DNA of 57,902 nucleotides from Oscillospiraceae bacterium (GTDB lineage: Bacteria; Bacillota; Clostridia; Oscillospirales; Acutalibacteraceae). The notes beneath the pieces were generated by a model, which saw only the letters and a list, made by a program, of their open reading frames with translations, did no database searches and was not told the origin of the DNA. Positions 9,701 to 16,904 of the stretch are shown piece after piece; the first letter of the stretch is position 1, and every line of letters begins with the position of its first letter. Both the position numbers and the translations under genes were made by a program. The stretch covers positions 1 through 57,902 of the forward strand of contig CADBPL010000018.1 of the NCBI GenBank assembly GCA_902796535.1. The letters run 5' to 3'.

Positions 9701-10316
9701 GATCGCTCTTTTCGGTGTAGCCGCCCTTGGCATAGAAAGCGCCGCACTGAGAGCAGTATTTATCGCCTTCATAGCCCTTCTTGGTGCAGGTCGCCGCATA
9801 GCTGTGCTTCAGAATGCCGCCGGTATGCTTGTGGCTGAAGTAAACGCGAAGGCCGTCAACGTTCGCCGTAAAGATGGCTTTCCATTCTGCCTGAGAACCT
9901 TCAAAATAGACGGACTTGATGGAGGAATTGCTGAACGCGTTGGAGTCGATCGCCGTTACCGTCTTCGGGATGCCGACAGCGTCAACCTTGAGCAGCTTGA
10001 AGCCGTTTGCACCGATCGTATTGACCGTGTTGGCGATGGTGACCGAGCTGATGCTGTCAACAATGTTCGCACCGTCTTTGTCGGTCCACGGTGTGACGTC
10101 AGCATCGGTGAGCGCCTTGATGGTCTGGCCTTTGAAAACGATTTCGCCGTCATCATAGTACTCCCAATAGCCTTTGCTGACCGTAGGCGTGCCCTCTCTG
10201 ACGTCAACTGCCGAAGCAATCAGACCGGCAAAGTTGGCAGCCGGGACGGCGCCGAAAACCATGATCAACGCCAGCGCAAGCGAGAGCACGGATTTCAGCA
10301 TTTTTTGCTTTTTCAT
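6750..10316 (-). CDS. Large secreted protein of tandem Cys/His repeats with a BspA-like LRR segment
   Basis: 1188 residues from the ATG at 10316; GGAGATG precedes it, while a longer frame starting at 10388 has no SD. A signal peptide (KKQKMLKSV, then a hydrophobic run) is followed by a short leucine-rich stretch of BspA/LRR_5 type (about 80-130). Then come about 16 units of 35-45 residues with the pattern C-x(7-11)-C-x2-C(G) ... L/A-x-G-H, for example TCTEIGY ... CSRCGDT. About residues 540-780 form a non-repeat helical insert. The three Cys and one His per unit resemble metal-binding knuckles, but binding is inferred. The tail is hydrophobic (IVWLIEFILGNWLTYIG) with no LPxTG. Such repeats occur in surface proteins of gut Clostridia; the role is unknown. 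It is monocistronic, with its own promoter and terminator. Confidence 0.85.
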   Translation of the reverse strand: MKKQKMLKSVLSLALALIMVFGAVPAANFAGLIASAVDVREGTPTVSKGYWEYYDDGEIVFKGQTIKALTDADVTPWTDKDGANIVDSISSVTIANTVNTIGANGFKLLKVDAVGIPKTVTAIDSNAFSNSSIKSVYFEGSQAEWKAIFTANVDGLRVYFSHKHTGGILKHSYAATCTKKGYEGDKYCSQCGAFYAKGGYTEKSDHKWSSGYAYITGMEPTCSKGGYQAKFCEVCGVFDFKTQTPVPATGEHDWVVQDGDKFTNCQSKLGEQIVMHCKNCNLASNTKDEKNGIDFTQLTYKYKTGEKDKDGKDIIVDSGETDLSKLTATQQKNVVNGEQVQYNQWLKKYSTVQIDNNGNAIHHYVNTVTEPTCTQDGKTVVTCEWCNDYNYEYVLPATGHSDVQTGNVINYEIPATCTEPGERGSRCTICGDVLYSEVIPNNHTKGYYSGTWKTLKSPNCVEDGYQWLVCNYCGDYIKDENGDNVQRTLNKTPDVHTASRWFTTLEPTCTEKGEQVKICTVKGCPYYSDTVLGKAVVKISDRKALDNIIAVTKDVDVNRVHFFYSDSGLTNDEQVYDVANEINMAILAAYQKGDSSKLADNLTKIFETAVTYHGYIGTRKDGTEGFIFDEESYDVDDKGNVVTTCVAEPTGDVRYVFSEIIAEAVKQIIARESVINTTNDIVAILEQAWTDLGTAEIKTVIDANRDLIAKITDKSLAKQEIDALGHDYVRCAYIVVNNEFIPVCQKAGDTAWYKIASYNADGEPVASDEKVEGNAVTEVNCIDGGGNMISQCRRCMKLAEPKLVLQGSHDLKTKKIAATCYENGYDHTYCTKCDYYKDVDTDIKLTHNYVETIIKESTCSKAGIKVKICSYCGDVDKSTYQTLDLLPHSDSPVNEPATCTESGRNGMVCSVCGRFSGEILPALDHNYVKNVTPPSCTEIGYTVSTCSRCGDTQAPTDFVPARGHQFGKAINVAPSCEKGSYTFEQCSVCGYKKEYNQKPNALGHILATIPAVEPDCTHDGHTEKVYCTRDGCTYVQKEAEVIPALGHVRKTAAYKAPTCEEKGHQVYDYCDRCKAELTEKVEIPALGHNEVIDPRIEPTCVKDGYTEGSHCSRCSKVLKPQIKIPKNGHKFGGWVVTKEGTIFRPKEMQRTCTVCGAIETEPVPLTLKEKIVWLIEFILGNWLTYIGM

Positions 10317-10411
10317 GTTTGCACATCTCCTTTTTGTTTTTTTGCCCGCTTCACACCGAACCTTTCGCGCCGGCACGGCACAAAACAAGCAAATATTAAA
10401 AAATTTGTTAC

Positions 10412-10440
10412 ATTATAACCTTTTTTTGGTAACAAGTCAA
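10412..10440 (-). promoter_or_regulatory. Strong sigma-A promoter of repeat-protein gene
   Basis: Minus-strand TTGACT (10435-10440), 17-base spacer, TATAAT (10412-10417). The leader to the ATG is about 90 bases. The rest of 10317-10504 is AT-rich with no gene. Confidence 0.78.
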
Positions 10441-10504
10441 TAGAATTCGCAATAGATTTTTCATTTTAATGCTAAAATGTTTGGATTTATGGTGAAAAAA
10501 ACCG

Positions 10505-11560
10505 TCAATAGAGCTGCTTGCAATTGAATTGGAAGGAGGCGAAGTTGCCGTCCCGGCCGGTGATATACGGCTCAAGGAAGAACCCGCCGACCAGAATCAC
10601 GTCGCACGGATAGACCGTTTCGCCGGTCATTTCGTCTTCTTCTCCCTCAAAACCGGCGGCCGCGGCGGAATCCCCAATGCGAATGCCGGGCAGCGCCTCG
10701 TATTCATCGCTGAACAGGAACAGCCCCTTGATGAGCGCGTCCGGATCGATCGGCTTTTCTTCATACCCCTCTTCCGGCTCGACGCCCAGATACATGTGCT
10801 TTCTCAGCTTCGTGTCATATTCGGAAATATCGCAGTAAGCTTCTTTATATTTTTGCTTCATTTCCAATGCGCTGCGCCCGACGAACAAAACGGGATAGTT
10901 CTCTCTGTCATTTTCTTCAACGTCGAGCGTTTTAAAATCCAGCTTGTCAAGAACCGTGATGATGATCGAATGGCAAACGGAATCGGCGTGAAAGAAAAAC
11001 AGATAGGCCGTTGCCGTTTTGCCGTTCACCGGGAACCGGAAGGTCGCGGTGTAGGCGCAGAATTCCCTGTTGTAATCACAATCGGAAAGAGAAAACGCCC
11101 TGGCATAGTCCTGATAGCCGGAGCCGGTTTTCAGCCCGGGATAAAGCTCGGTGTCGGACGAGGTGTAAAGCGTTTCAAACACGGCGTCGTCCGTCGGCGT
11201 TCTCAGGTCGTTCTCATCCCGGTCAAAGGATGAATAAAGGTAGCTGACGCCGGGATACCAATCATCAAAGGCGCATTCTTCGCAGTGATCGAAAAAGATG
11301 TTGTTGCCAAAGGGGTGCTGAGCCTGAACCTCCTTGACGTTTTGCCCCAGCAAACCGACGGGATAAGCCGAAACGTCGACCTCGGGCTGTGTTACAGGTT
11401 CCGCCGCGATTGTTGCAGCCGACGTGCCGGTTTCGGCCGCCGCGGTCTCGGTCGGCGCTCCGGCCGGTTCGGCGGTTGGCTTGCTCGCGCAGGAAGCGGT
11501 TGACAACAGCAGTGTGAGCGCAGCGCACAGGGCAAGCGCTTTTTTCAGCTTTGTTTTCAT
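10505..11560 (-). CDS. Lipoprotein of unknown function with internal duplication
   Basis: 351 residues. The lipobox is STASC near residue 25, followed by an Ala/Thr/Glu/Pro-rich linker to about 60, so a membrane-anchored extracytoplasmic protein. The folded part appears duplicated: GLLGQNVKEVQAQ (near 70) and VLFVGRSALEMKQ (near 225) begin comparable blocks, and each later has a PGhxhG element (YPGLKTG and LPGIRIG). I do not recognise the family. It follows the ABC transporter gene by 18 bases and is last in the S26-ABC-lipoprotein operon, so it may serve or monitor that transporter; this is context only. Confidence 0.75.
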   Translation of the reverse strand: MKTKLKKALALCAALTLLLSTASCASKPTAEPAGAPTETAAAETGTSAATIAAEPVTQPEVDVSAYPVGLLGQNVKEVQAQHPFGNNIFFDHCEECAFDDWYPGVSYLYSSFDRDENDLRTPTDDAVFETLYTSSDTELYPGLKTGSGYQDYARAFSLSDCDYNREFCAYTATFRFPVNGKTATAYLFFFHADSVCHSIIITVLDKLDFKTLDVEENDRENYPVLFVGRSALEMKQKYKEAYCDISEYDTKLRKHMYLGVEPEEGYEEKPIDPDALIKGLFLFSDEYEALPGIRIGDSAAAAGFEGEEDEMTGETVYPCDVILVGGFFLEPYITGRDGNFASFQFNCKQLY

Positions 11561-11578
11561 GATGACACCTCTCTTGTT

Positions 11579-13288
11579 TTATTCTTCATTGGAATGATCC
11601 AGCGTTCTCATGGTAACATAACCGTCCTCACTCAGCTCCAGCACCTTGTCACAGTAGCGCAGCATGGAGCGGCGGTGCGTGATGAACATACAGGTGCGGT
11701 CGGTGTATTTGGAAATGCCGTCCAGCACCTTGGCCTCCGTCTGCTCATCCAGCGCGCTGGTGGCCTCATCCAGAATGAGCAGCGGCAGCTTTTTGAGCAG
11801 CGCACGCGCAATGGAAAGCCGCTGCGCCTGCCCTTCGGAAATGCCGGTGGCGTGTTCCGCAAGCTCGGTATCCAGCCCGTCCGGCAAATTCCGGACAAAA
11901 TCATAGGCGCCGGACGCTTTGAGCACCGTCCACAGCTCCTCCTCGGTCGCGTTCGCGTTGCCGTTGCGCAGGTTTTGCTCGATCGTTCCGGCCAGCAGCG
12001 TGTTGCCCTGCGGCACATAGGAGATGAACCGCCGCGAATCCGGCTCCACGGGCTGCAGCCCGTCTTCCGTGACGTAAGTCAACGTGCCGCTCTGCGGCGT
12101 GATGAGCGCCAGCAGCAGGCGGATGAGCGTGGTCTTGCCTGCGCCGGAAGCGCCCACGATGCCCACGCGCTCACCCGGCTTGATCTCCAGCGTGACGTCG
12201 TTGAGCACCGGCTTGACGTTATAGGCAAAATTGACGTGATCCATGCGGATGCCGATCTGTTTGGGCACCCCCTCGCGGCCGGAGAACTGTTCGTTTTCAA
12301 GGTCCGTCACTTCCCGGATGCGCTTGGAGCAGATCACCATGGAATAAAACTGCGGCAGCACCTTGGACAGACGGCTGAGCGAGCCCTGCACCTGCGACAC
12401 CAGCGAAATGAACAGCGTCAGCGTGCCGTAAGTGATTTTGCCGGTCGAGATGCGGTAAGCGCCCCAGCAGAACGCCAGAATGTAGCCAAAGCTGTAAAAC
12501 AGGCGCATGAGGCTGTGGATGACGGTGCCGAGCTTGGCGGCGGAAAGCGTTGTTTTCAATCGATCCTGCCGGAATTCTTCCATGCGGCGGTTGTTTTCCT
12601 CTTCAAGCCGGAACGTCTTGACCACCGTGATGTTGGACAGGCTCTCCTGCATAAAAGCGCGGTAAGCGGATTCGCTCTCTTTCAGCCGCGTCTGATAGAC
12701 CTTGTATTTGGGCATGAGCGTCAGCGAGATCAGGCCGCCGAGCGGGCCGATCACCAGAGCGAAAACGGCAAGCTCATGGTCGTAATGAAACAGAATGAAA
12801 AAAGCGATGGTGAGCTGCATCGCGGTCACGATCGTGTTGGGAACGATGGTGAGGATGCCGGAGGAAATGCCGTAAATATCGCTGGTCAGGCGGGTCACAA
12901 TGTCGCCGCTGTGGAATCGGATGAGCTTTTGCCACACGCTGCTTTGAATGCCGCTGAACATTTTGCAGCGCAGCCCGAAGGAAAAGTTTTCATTCACATA
13001 ATCGTTGAAGATGCGAAACACCGTTGAAAAAGCGATCGACAGCAGCGAGGCGCCCGCCATGATGGCAACATATTTTGCGTCCAGCCGGGCGGAGGTGGCG
13101 CGGTCCACCACCGTTTTGCTGACAAAGGTGCTCAGCAGCGACAGCATCAGCGAAAGGATCTCGAACAGCAGCATCAGCGCAATGGTGCCGCGGTAGGGTT
13201 TGGCCTGCCGCGCCATCCAGAAAATATGGTCCTTGTTTTCTTCACGGTTTTTAATGAATTCGATCAGCTTTCCCCATTTTTCGTTCAC
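11579..13288 (-). CDS. ABC transporter, fused permease/ATPase half-transporter
   Basis: 569 residues. An N-terminal six-helix exporter domain (about 30-310) is followed by a nucleotide-binding domain with Walker A GASGAGKT, signature ISEGQ (usually LSGGQ) and Walker B LLILDEAT, then the switch His in MFITHRR. It should act as a homodimeric exporter of lipids, peptides or drugs; the substrate is not readable. It has no peptidase C39 domain. Only 6 bases separate it from the upstream S26 peptidase-like gene, so processing and export of a peptide is one possible role, though I found no precursor peptide gene beside it. Confidence 0.9.
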   Translation of the reverse strand: MNEKWGKLIEFIKNREENKDHIFWMARQAKPYRGTIALMLLFEILSLMLSLLSTFVSKTVVDRATSARLDAKYVAIMAGASLLSIAFSTVFRIFNDYVNENFSFGLRCKMFSGIQSSVWQKLIRFHSGDIVTRLTSDIYGISSGILTIVPNTIVTAMQLTIAFFILFHYDHELAVFALVIGPLGGLISLTLMPKYKVYQTRLKESESAYRAFMQESLSNITVVKTFRLEEENNRRMEEFRQDRLKTTLSAAKLGTVIHSLMRLFYSFGYILAFCWGAYRISTGKITYGTLTLFISLVSQVQGSLSRLSKVLPQFYSMVICSKRIREVTDLENEQFSGREGVPKQIGIRMDHVNFAYNVKPVLNDVTLEIKPGERVGIVGASGAGKTTLIRLLLALITPQSGTLTYVTEDGLQPVEPDSRRFISYVPQGNTLLAGTIEQNLRNGNANATEEELWTVLKASGAYDFVRNLPDGLDTELAEHATGISEGQAQRLSIARALLKKLPLLILDEATSALDEQTEAKVLDGISKYTDRTCMFITHRRSMLRYCDKVLELSEDGYVTMRTLDHSNEE

Positions 13289-13294
13289 GCTTTT

Positions 13295-13783
13295 TCACCC
13301 CCCGATGTGCTTGAGCTTAATGAAGGCGCGCGTCAGCAGCAGCGTTGTTTTCGGCAGCCGGATGCGCATTTTCATGTAAAGAATCATCAACCGGTTGCGT
13401 ATGCTGCGGCTGCAGTTGATCATTTTGCCGCGGCGGATGCAAATGTTGACGGATGCGATCAGCTGCTCCGGCCTGATCCCCTTTTCCAGTATGCTCTGGT
13501 TGTCGCCCACAAAGGTCAGCGAGCCGTTTTTTGCAACTGCGTATAAGCGGTGCATCACATATTGACCGTTCGTGCGCCGATACAACAGAATATCGCCGCT
13601 GCGCAGCGCACGCTTTGGCAGTGCTTCAAAAAACACGGAATCCCGGCCGTTGACCAGAAACGGATACATGCTTGACCCTTTTACGAGCACACGCACGCTG
13701 CCGCCGGCCGCGATCGCCTCGTGGATATACGGCTCGACGTCGCTCATTTTCATCGGTTCGGTTAATTTGATCCCGTCTTCCAT
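13295..13783 (-). CDS. S24/S26-family peptidase-like protein (signal-peptidase fold)
   Basis: 162 residues from the ATG at 13783, which has AAAGGGAAG upstream; earlier in-frame ATGs lie at or before the predicted transcription start. The core VKGSSMYPFLVNGRD holds the catalytic Ser of type I signal peptidases (GxSMxP), followed by GDILLYRR and then YVMHRL, where His takes the place of Lys as in ER/archaeal-type enzymes. A clear N-terminal membrane helix is lacking. Homologues are often found with exporters of peptides; here an ABC half-transporter follows at once. Proteolytic role probable, target unknown. Confidence 0.82.
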   Translation of the reverse strand: MEDGIKLTEPMKMSDVEPYIHEAIAAGGSVRVLVKGSSMYPFLVNGRDSVFFEALPKRALRSGDILLYRRTNGQYVMHRLYAVAKNGSLTFVGDNQSILEKGIRPEQLIASVNICIRRGKMINCSRSIRNRLMILYMKMRIRLPKTTLLLTRAFIKLKHIGG

Positions 13784-13814
13784 GCTTCGCTTCCCTTTCA
13801 TTATAGATAACTGC

Positions 13815-13843
13815 ATTATAGTACAAAATTCATGTCTTCGCAA
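13815..13843 (-). promoter_or_regulatory. Promoter of S26-ABC-lipoprotein operon
   Basis: Minus-strand TTGCGA (13838-13843), 17 bases, TATAAT (13815-13820). The predicted start of transcription near 13808 supports the ATG at 13783. Confidence 0.7.
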
Positions 13844-13902
13844 GTTTTAGGCAAAAATTGCATCAATTTAAAAAGGATTCCGCAGGAATTGCACGATTTT
13901 GC

Positions 13903-13931
13903 TTGCCATTGTATGCGGATTATGCTAATAT
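13903..13931 (+). promoter_or_regulatory. Promoter of glyS
   Basis: TTGCCA (13903-13908), 17 bases, TAATAT (13926-13931), about 40 bases before the glyS ATG. The leader is far too short for a T-box. Confidence 0.6.
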
Positions 13932-13971
13932 GGGCAGGAAGATTTGAAAAATGTGAAAGGAAACATGAACC

Positions 13972-15351
13972 ATGCTCAATTCCGAAAAAACGATGGAAAA
14001 AATCGTGGCGCTTTGCAAAAACAGAGGCTTCATTTTCGCCGGCAGCGATATTTACGGGGGCCTGGCCAACACCTGGGATTACGGCCCGCTCGGCGCACGG
14101 CTGAAAAATAACGTAAAGGATACCTGGCGCAAGCGCTTCATTCAGGAGCGCAAAAACAGCTTTGAAGTGGACGCCGACATTCTGATGCACCCCCGCGTGT
14201 GGGAAGCCAGCGGCCATGTGGCGAGCTTTTCCGATCCGCTGCTGGACTGCAAGGAGTGCAAAATGCGTCACCGCGCTGACAACCTGATCGACGATTTTGA
14301 CCCCGAGGCGCATGCCGACGGTATGACCAAGCAGGAAATGTTTGAATACATCAAGGCTCATTCCATCCCCTGCCCCCATTGCGGCAAGCACAATTTCACC
14401 GAGATCCGTGAATTCAACCTGATGTTCCAGACCTTCCGCGGCGTGACTAACGACAGCAAGAGCGTGATTTATCTGCGTCCGGAAAACGCACAGGGCGAAT
14501 ACGTTAACTATGTTAATGTGCAGCGCACGATGCGCGCAAAACTGCCGTTCAGCATCGGCCAGATCGGTAAGGCGTTTCGCAACGAGATCACGCCCGGCAA
14601 CTTCACCTTCCGCACGATCGAATTTGAGCAGATGGAGTTCCAGACCTTCTGCAAGGAGGGCACGGACACCGAGCTTTACGATTATTTCAAGGCTTACGGC
14701 AAGCAGTATTATGAAGATTTGGGCATTGCGCCGGAGCATCTGCGCTATCACGACCACGAAAAGCTTGCGCACTATGCCAAGGCGGCGTGCGACATCGAAT
14801 TCCTCTTCCCCTTCGGCTGGGGCGAAATCAACGGCACGCACAACCGCACGAATTTTGACCTGACCCGCCATCAGGAATACAGCGGGCAGAAGATGGATTA
14901 TCTCGACCCCGAAACCAACGAGCGCTTCATCCCCTTCATCATCGAATCCACCTACGGGCTGGATCGCACGGTGCTCGCGCTGCTGTGCGAAGCCTATGAT
15001 GAAGAGGTTGTGGACGCCGAAAAGAACGACACCCGTGTGGTGCTTCATCTTAACCCCGTGGTGGCGCCCTTCAAGGCCGCGGTGCTGCCGCTGTCCAAAA
15101 AGCTCAGCCCGCAGGCGCTGGAGGTGTATGAAGCGCTGCAGAAGAGCTTCATGGTCGATTTCGACGAGACCGGTTCCATCGGCAAGCGCTACCGCCGTCA
15201 GGATGAGATCGGCACGCCCGTGTGCATCACCTACGATTTTGACAGCGTGGAGGATGGCTGCGTGACCGTGCGCGACCGCGACACCATGGATCAAAAGCGC
15301 ATTAAAATCGACGAAGTGAAAGACTATATCGCCGAAATCATCAAGTTCTGA
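13972..15351 (+). CDS. glyS: Glycine--tRNA ligase (alpha2 class II type)
   Basis: 459 residues, the usual length of the single-chain homodimeric enzyme that charges tRNA-Gly. Visible: the N-terminal RGFIF-like segment (CKNRGFIFAGSDIYGG), class II motif 2 around FRNEITPGNF, a CPHCG-type pair in the insertion, RPENAQG, and the C-terminal anticodon-binding domain (VVAPFKAAVLPLS, then SIGKRYRRQDEIGTP). SD GAAAGGAAAC before the ATG. Single-gene transcript by the look of its own promoter; its stop is followed by a gene remnant. Confidence 0.97.
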   Translation: MLNSEKTMEKIVALCKNRGFIFAGSDIYGGLANTWDYGPLGARLKNNVKDTWRKRFIQERKNSFEVDADILMHPRVWEASGHVASFSDPLLDCKECKMRHRADNLIDDFDPEAHADGMTKQEMFEYIKAHSIPCPHCGKHNFTEIREFNLMFQTFRGVTNDSKSVIYLRPENAQGEYVNYVNVQRTMRAKLPFSIGQIGKAFRNEITPGNFTFRTIEFEQMEFQTFCKEGTDTELYDYFKAYGKQYYEDLGIAPEHLRYHDHEKLAHYAKAACDIEFLFPFGWGEINGTHNRTNFDLTRHQEYSGQKMDYLDPETNERFIPFIIESTYGLDRTVLALLCEAYDEEVVDAEKNDTRVVLHLNPVVAPFKAAVLPLSKKLSPQALEVYEALQKSFMVDFDETGSIGKRYRRQDEIGTPVCITYDFDSVEDGCVTVRDRDTMDQKRIKIDEVKDYIAEIIKF

Positions 15352-15582
15352 TTATATAAAACCATAATAATAGACCCGGTCGAACTGTCAGAGATCCTCC
15401 CAAGCAGATATGTGAGTTTTCTGCTTTCAGAGAAATATGCTGAGAACAACACACTGCATCCGGAAGAGCCGTTTGTTTTTACCGCCGTACCGGGCGGAGA
15501 AATCAAGCTGAAGGCAAACGTGAAATTCGACGCGGGCGAAAAGACGTGGACGAGCAATTTAGCTTTTGATCAGGAGACATAA
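15352..15582 (+). pseudogene. Gene remnant: open frame without a start codon
   Basis: After the glyS TGA the same frame stays open for 76 codons to a TAA at 15580. There is no ATG and no SD. The predicted peptide has protein-like composition (VELSEILPSRYVSFLL, then FVFTAVPGGEIKLKANVKF) and the DNA looks less GC-rich than glyS. GlyS is complete without it, so I read this as the 3' end of a lost gene rather than a readthrough tail. I do not recognise the family. Being in frame with glyS could be chance (one in three). Confidence 0.4.
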
Positions 15583-15588
15583 AGAAAA

Positions 15589-15630
15589 CGCACTGTGCAG
15601 ATTTTCGATGATCCGCACAGTGCGTTTTTT
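15589..15630. terminator. Bidirectional rho-independent terminator
   Basis: Perfect 10-bp inverted repeat (15589-15598 with 15615-15624), T6 on the plus side and TTTTCTTT on the minus side. It serves both glyS and the convergent spoVT. Confidence 0.85.
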
Positions 15631-15644
15631 CAGGGAATACCGCA

Positions 15645-16184
15645 TTATTCTTCCATTTGACGCCCCAAAAAGTTGGCGGCGACCTGCACTAACTTCACGT
15701 CAGCCTGCGCGGTCTGCTCCCCGCTCTCATCGCTGAGCAGCACCACGGCGCCGGCCACGTCGCCCGCGGCAAGGATCGGCACGGCCACGGCCGCGTTTCG
15801 TTCCACGCCGGACGCCGGAACGAGTGGCGAAGCGCCGTGACTGAGCTGGTAGCTTTCGCGTCGTTCCATAATGTCCTCCAGCTCCTGCGTGAGCCGGCGG
15901 TCGAGCACCTCCTTTTTGGAAATGCCCGCGCAGGCGATCACTTTATCGCGGTCAAAAATCAGCACCGGCTGATTGGTGCTGCGGTGCAAAACCTCGGCAT
16001 ATTGCGCGGTCAGCGGCGACAGTTCCCCCACCGGAGAATATTTTTTAAAAATCACTTCGCCGTCAGCGGCGGTGTAAATCTCCAACGGGTCACCCTCCCG
16101 AATGCGCATGGTGCGCCGAATTTCCTTCGGGATCACCACGCGGCCGAGGTCATCGATTCTTCTGACGATTCCGGTTGCTTTCAT
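15645..16184 (-). CDS. spoVT: Stage V sporulation protein T, AbrB-family regulator
   Basis: 179 residues from the ATG at 16184, which has GGGAGAAG upstream; an upstream in-frame start lacks an SD. Residues 1-50 are an AbrB/MazE swapped-hairpin DNA-binding domain (TGIVRRIDDLGRVVIPKEIR), and the rest is a GAF-like domain, the layout and length of SpoVT. In Bacillus it modulates sigma-G-dependent genes in the forespore and affects germination. A sigma-G-like promoter precedes it. This is evidence that the organism sporulates or descends from spore formers. Confidence 0.93.
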   Translation of the reverse strand: MKATGIVRRIDDLGRVVIPKEIRRTMRIREGDPLEIYTAADGEVIFKKYSPVGELSPLTAQYAEVLHRSTNQPVLIFDRDKVIACAGISKKEVLDRRLTQELEDIMERRESYQLSHGASPLVPASGVERNAAVAVPILAAGDVAGAVVLLSDESGEQTAQADVKLVQVAANFLGRQMEE

Positions 16185-16219
16185 CTTTCTTCTCCCTTTG
16201 TACAAGATTGGTTCAGTGC

Positions 16220-16248
16220 TATTTTGCACCAAGAGCGTCGAATCATAC
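16220..16248 (-). promoter_or_regulatory. Candidate sigma-G/F-type promoter of spoVT
   Basis: Minus-strand GTATG (16244-16248), 17 bases, CAAAATA (16220-16226), similar to sigma-G patterns (GTATA, CATAATA). Placed about 35 bases before the ATG. The known sigma-G dependence of Bacillus spoVT adds weight; short motif, so modest confidence. Confidence 0.4.
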
Positions 16249-16369
16249 GAAACAGGAATTGCTATTTTTTTGCAGCGTTGTCAATCAGCGCGCCACGAAT
16301 AAAGTTATCCATCATTTTTTAAAAAAATGAGCAATAAATCACAAATTTTTCTTCCTTTGTTCCAATGCG

Positions 16370-16427
16370 TTGTCAACCTTTTCTAAAATAAGCGTATAAT
16401 AACACTACATTGTTGAATAAACAACAA
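16370..16427 (+). promoter_or_regulatory. XRE gene promoter with possible operator
   Basis: TTGTCA (16370-16375), a 19-base spacer, TATAAT (16395-16400). Ten bases on lies TTGTTG-6-CAACAA (16410-16415 with 16422-16427), a perfect inverted repeat over the expected transcription start, well placed for repression. Confidence 0.45.
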
Positions 16428-16460
16428 AAAACGAGTCCTTTGTAAAGTTGGTGATACTGT

Positions 16461-16703
16461 ATGATCAAAGACGAAAACAAGAACAACATTTGCGGTGAAA
16501 AAATCGCGAGGCTGCGCAAGCAGATGAAACCGAAGTGCAGCCAGAGGCAGTTGGCAGAAAAGCTTCAGATACTGAATCTTGATATAGATAAAAACGCGAT
16601 CCAGCGCATCGAGTGCGGCAAGCGCTTTGTAACCGACATTGAGATCATCGCTTTTTGCCGTGTTTTTAACATGAAGCCCAGTGAGTTTTTAAGCGACGAT
16701 TGA
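16461..16703 (+). CDS. Small XRE-family HTH regulator
   Basis: 80 residues, essentially a single Cro/C1-type helix-turn-helix: IARLRKQ, then SQRQLAEKL as the first helices, a recognition region DIDKNAIQRIE and a closing helix DIEIIAFCRVFNMKPSEFL. Typical of clostridial small transcription factors that bind short palindromes. SD is weak (GGTGAT at about 6 bases). Divergent from spoVT, with its own terminator. Target genes unknown; the palindrome at 16410-16427 suggests autoregulation. Confidence 0.82.
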   Translation: MIKDENKNNICGEKIARLRKQMKPKCSQRQLAEKLQILNLDIDKNAIQRIECGKRFVTDIEIIAFCRVFNMKPSEFLSDD

Positions 16704-16709
16704 TCCCCT

Positions 16710-16745
16710 GCTCCGTTTTCGGGTTGCCGAAGGCGGAGCTTTTCT
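16710..16745 (+). terminator. Terminator of XRE gene
   Basis: GCTCCG (16710-16715) pairs with CGGAGC (16734-16739), with an inner TTCGG/CCGAA stem, followed by TTTTCTTTT. Confidence 0.78.
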
Positions 16746-16757
16746 TTTGCGATCGGC

Positions 16758-16785
16758 TTGCAATCTTTTTATTTCGTGTTACAAT
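16758..16785 (+). promoter_or_regulatory. Promoter of nucleoside-hydrolase-like gene
   Basis: TTGCAA (16758-16763), 16 bases, TACAAT (16780-16785). The leader from here to the ATG at 16905 is about 115 bases. Confidence 0.55.
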
Positions 16786-16822
16786 AAAGATCGGTACTTC
16801 GCAAGGACGTCTTGCATAAAAA

Positions 16823-16892
16823 ATGAGAAGGGAGCGCGATTCGGGCATAAATCGAAGAAGCTCTGTTTCTTTTTATGCGTAATCCGAATCGC
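16823..16892 (+). promoter_or_regulatory. Structured 5' leader with a 19-codon leader frame
   Basis: A long hairpin can form: 16836-16844 with 16884-16892 (9 bp, perfect), then 16845-16851 with 16872-16878 (7 bp, perfect), with a 5-base bulge and a further AAGAA/TTCTT pairing in the loop. No T-run follows, so it is not an ordinary terminator. An ATG at 16823 opens a 19-codon frame ending at 16882 that runs through the hairpin. The main start is 12 bases after the stem. Attenuation or translational control is possible. Confidence 0.45.
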
Positions 16893-16904
16893 TGAGCGAT
16901 TGAA

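Noticed and set aside
6960..9800. DNA repeat array or CRISPR
   Set aside because: The recurring units are protein-level Cys/His repeats of 35-45 codons with diverged DNA, not identical direct repeats with spacers.
10458..10475. Hairpin CATTTTA-ATGC-TAAAATG as terminator of the lipoprotein gene
   Set aside because: A/T-only stem and no T-run on the minus strand.
13932..13971. T-box riboswitch before glyS
   Set aside because: Only about 40 bases lie between the predicted promoter and the start codon, too few for a T-box.
15352..15582. Readthrough extension of GlyS past its TGA
   Set aside because: GlyS already has its full length and C-terminal domain; the extra frame has different composition and no recoding signal that I can see.
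16312..16330. TCATTTTTTAAAAAAATGA palindrome as a regulatory site
   Set aside because: A/T-run palindromes arise easily by chance in AT-rich intergenic DNA, and it is not placed on a convincing promoter.
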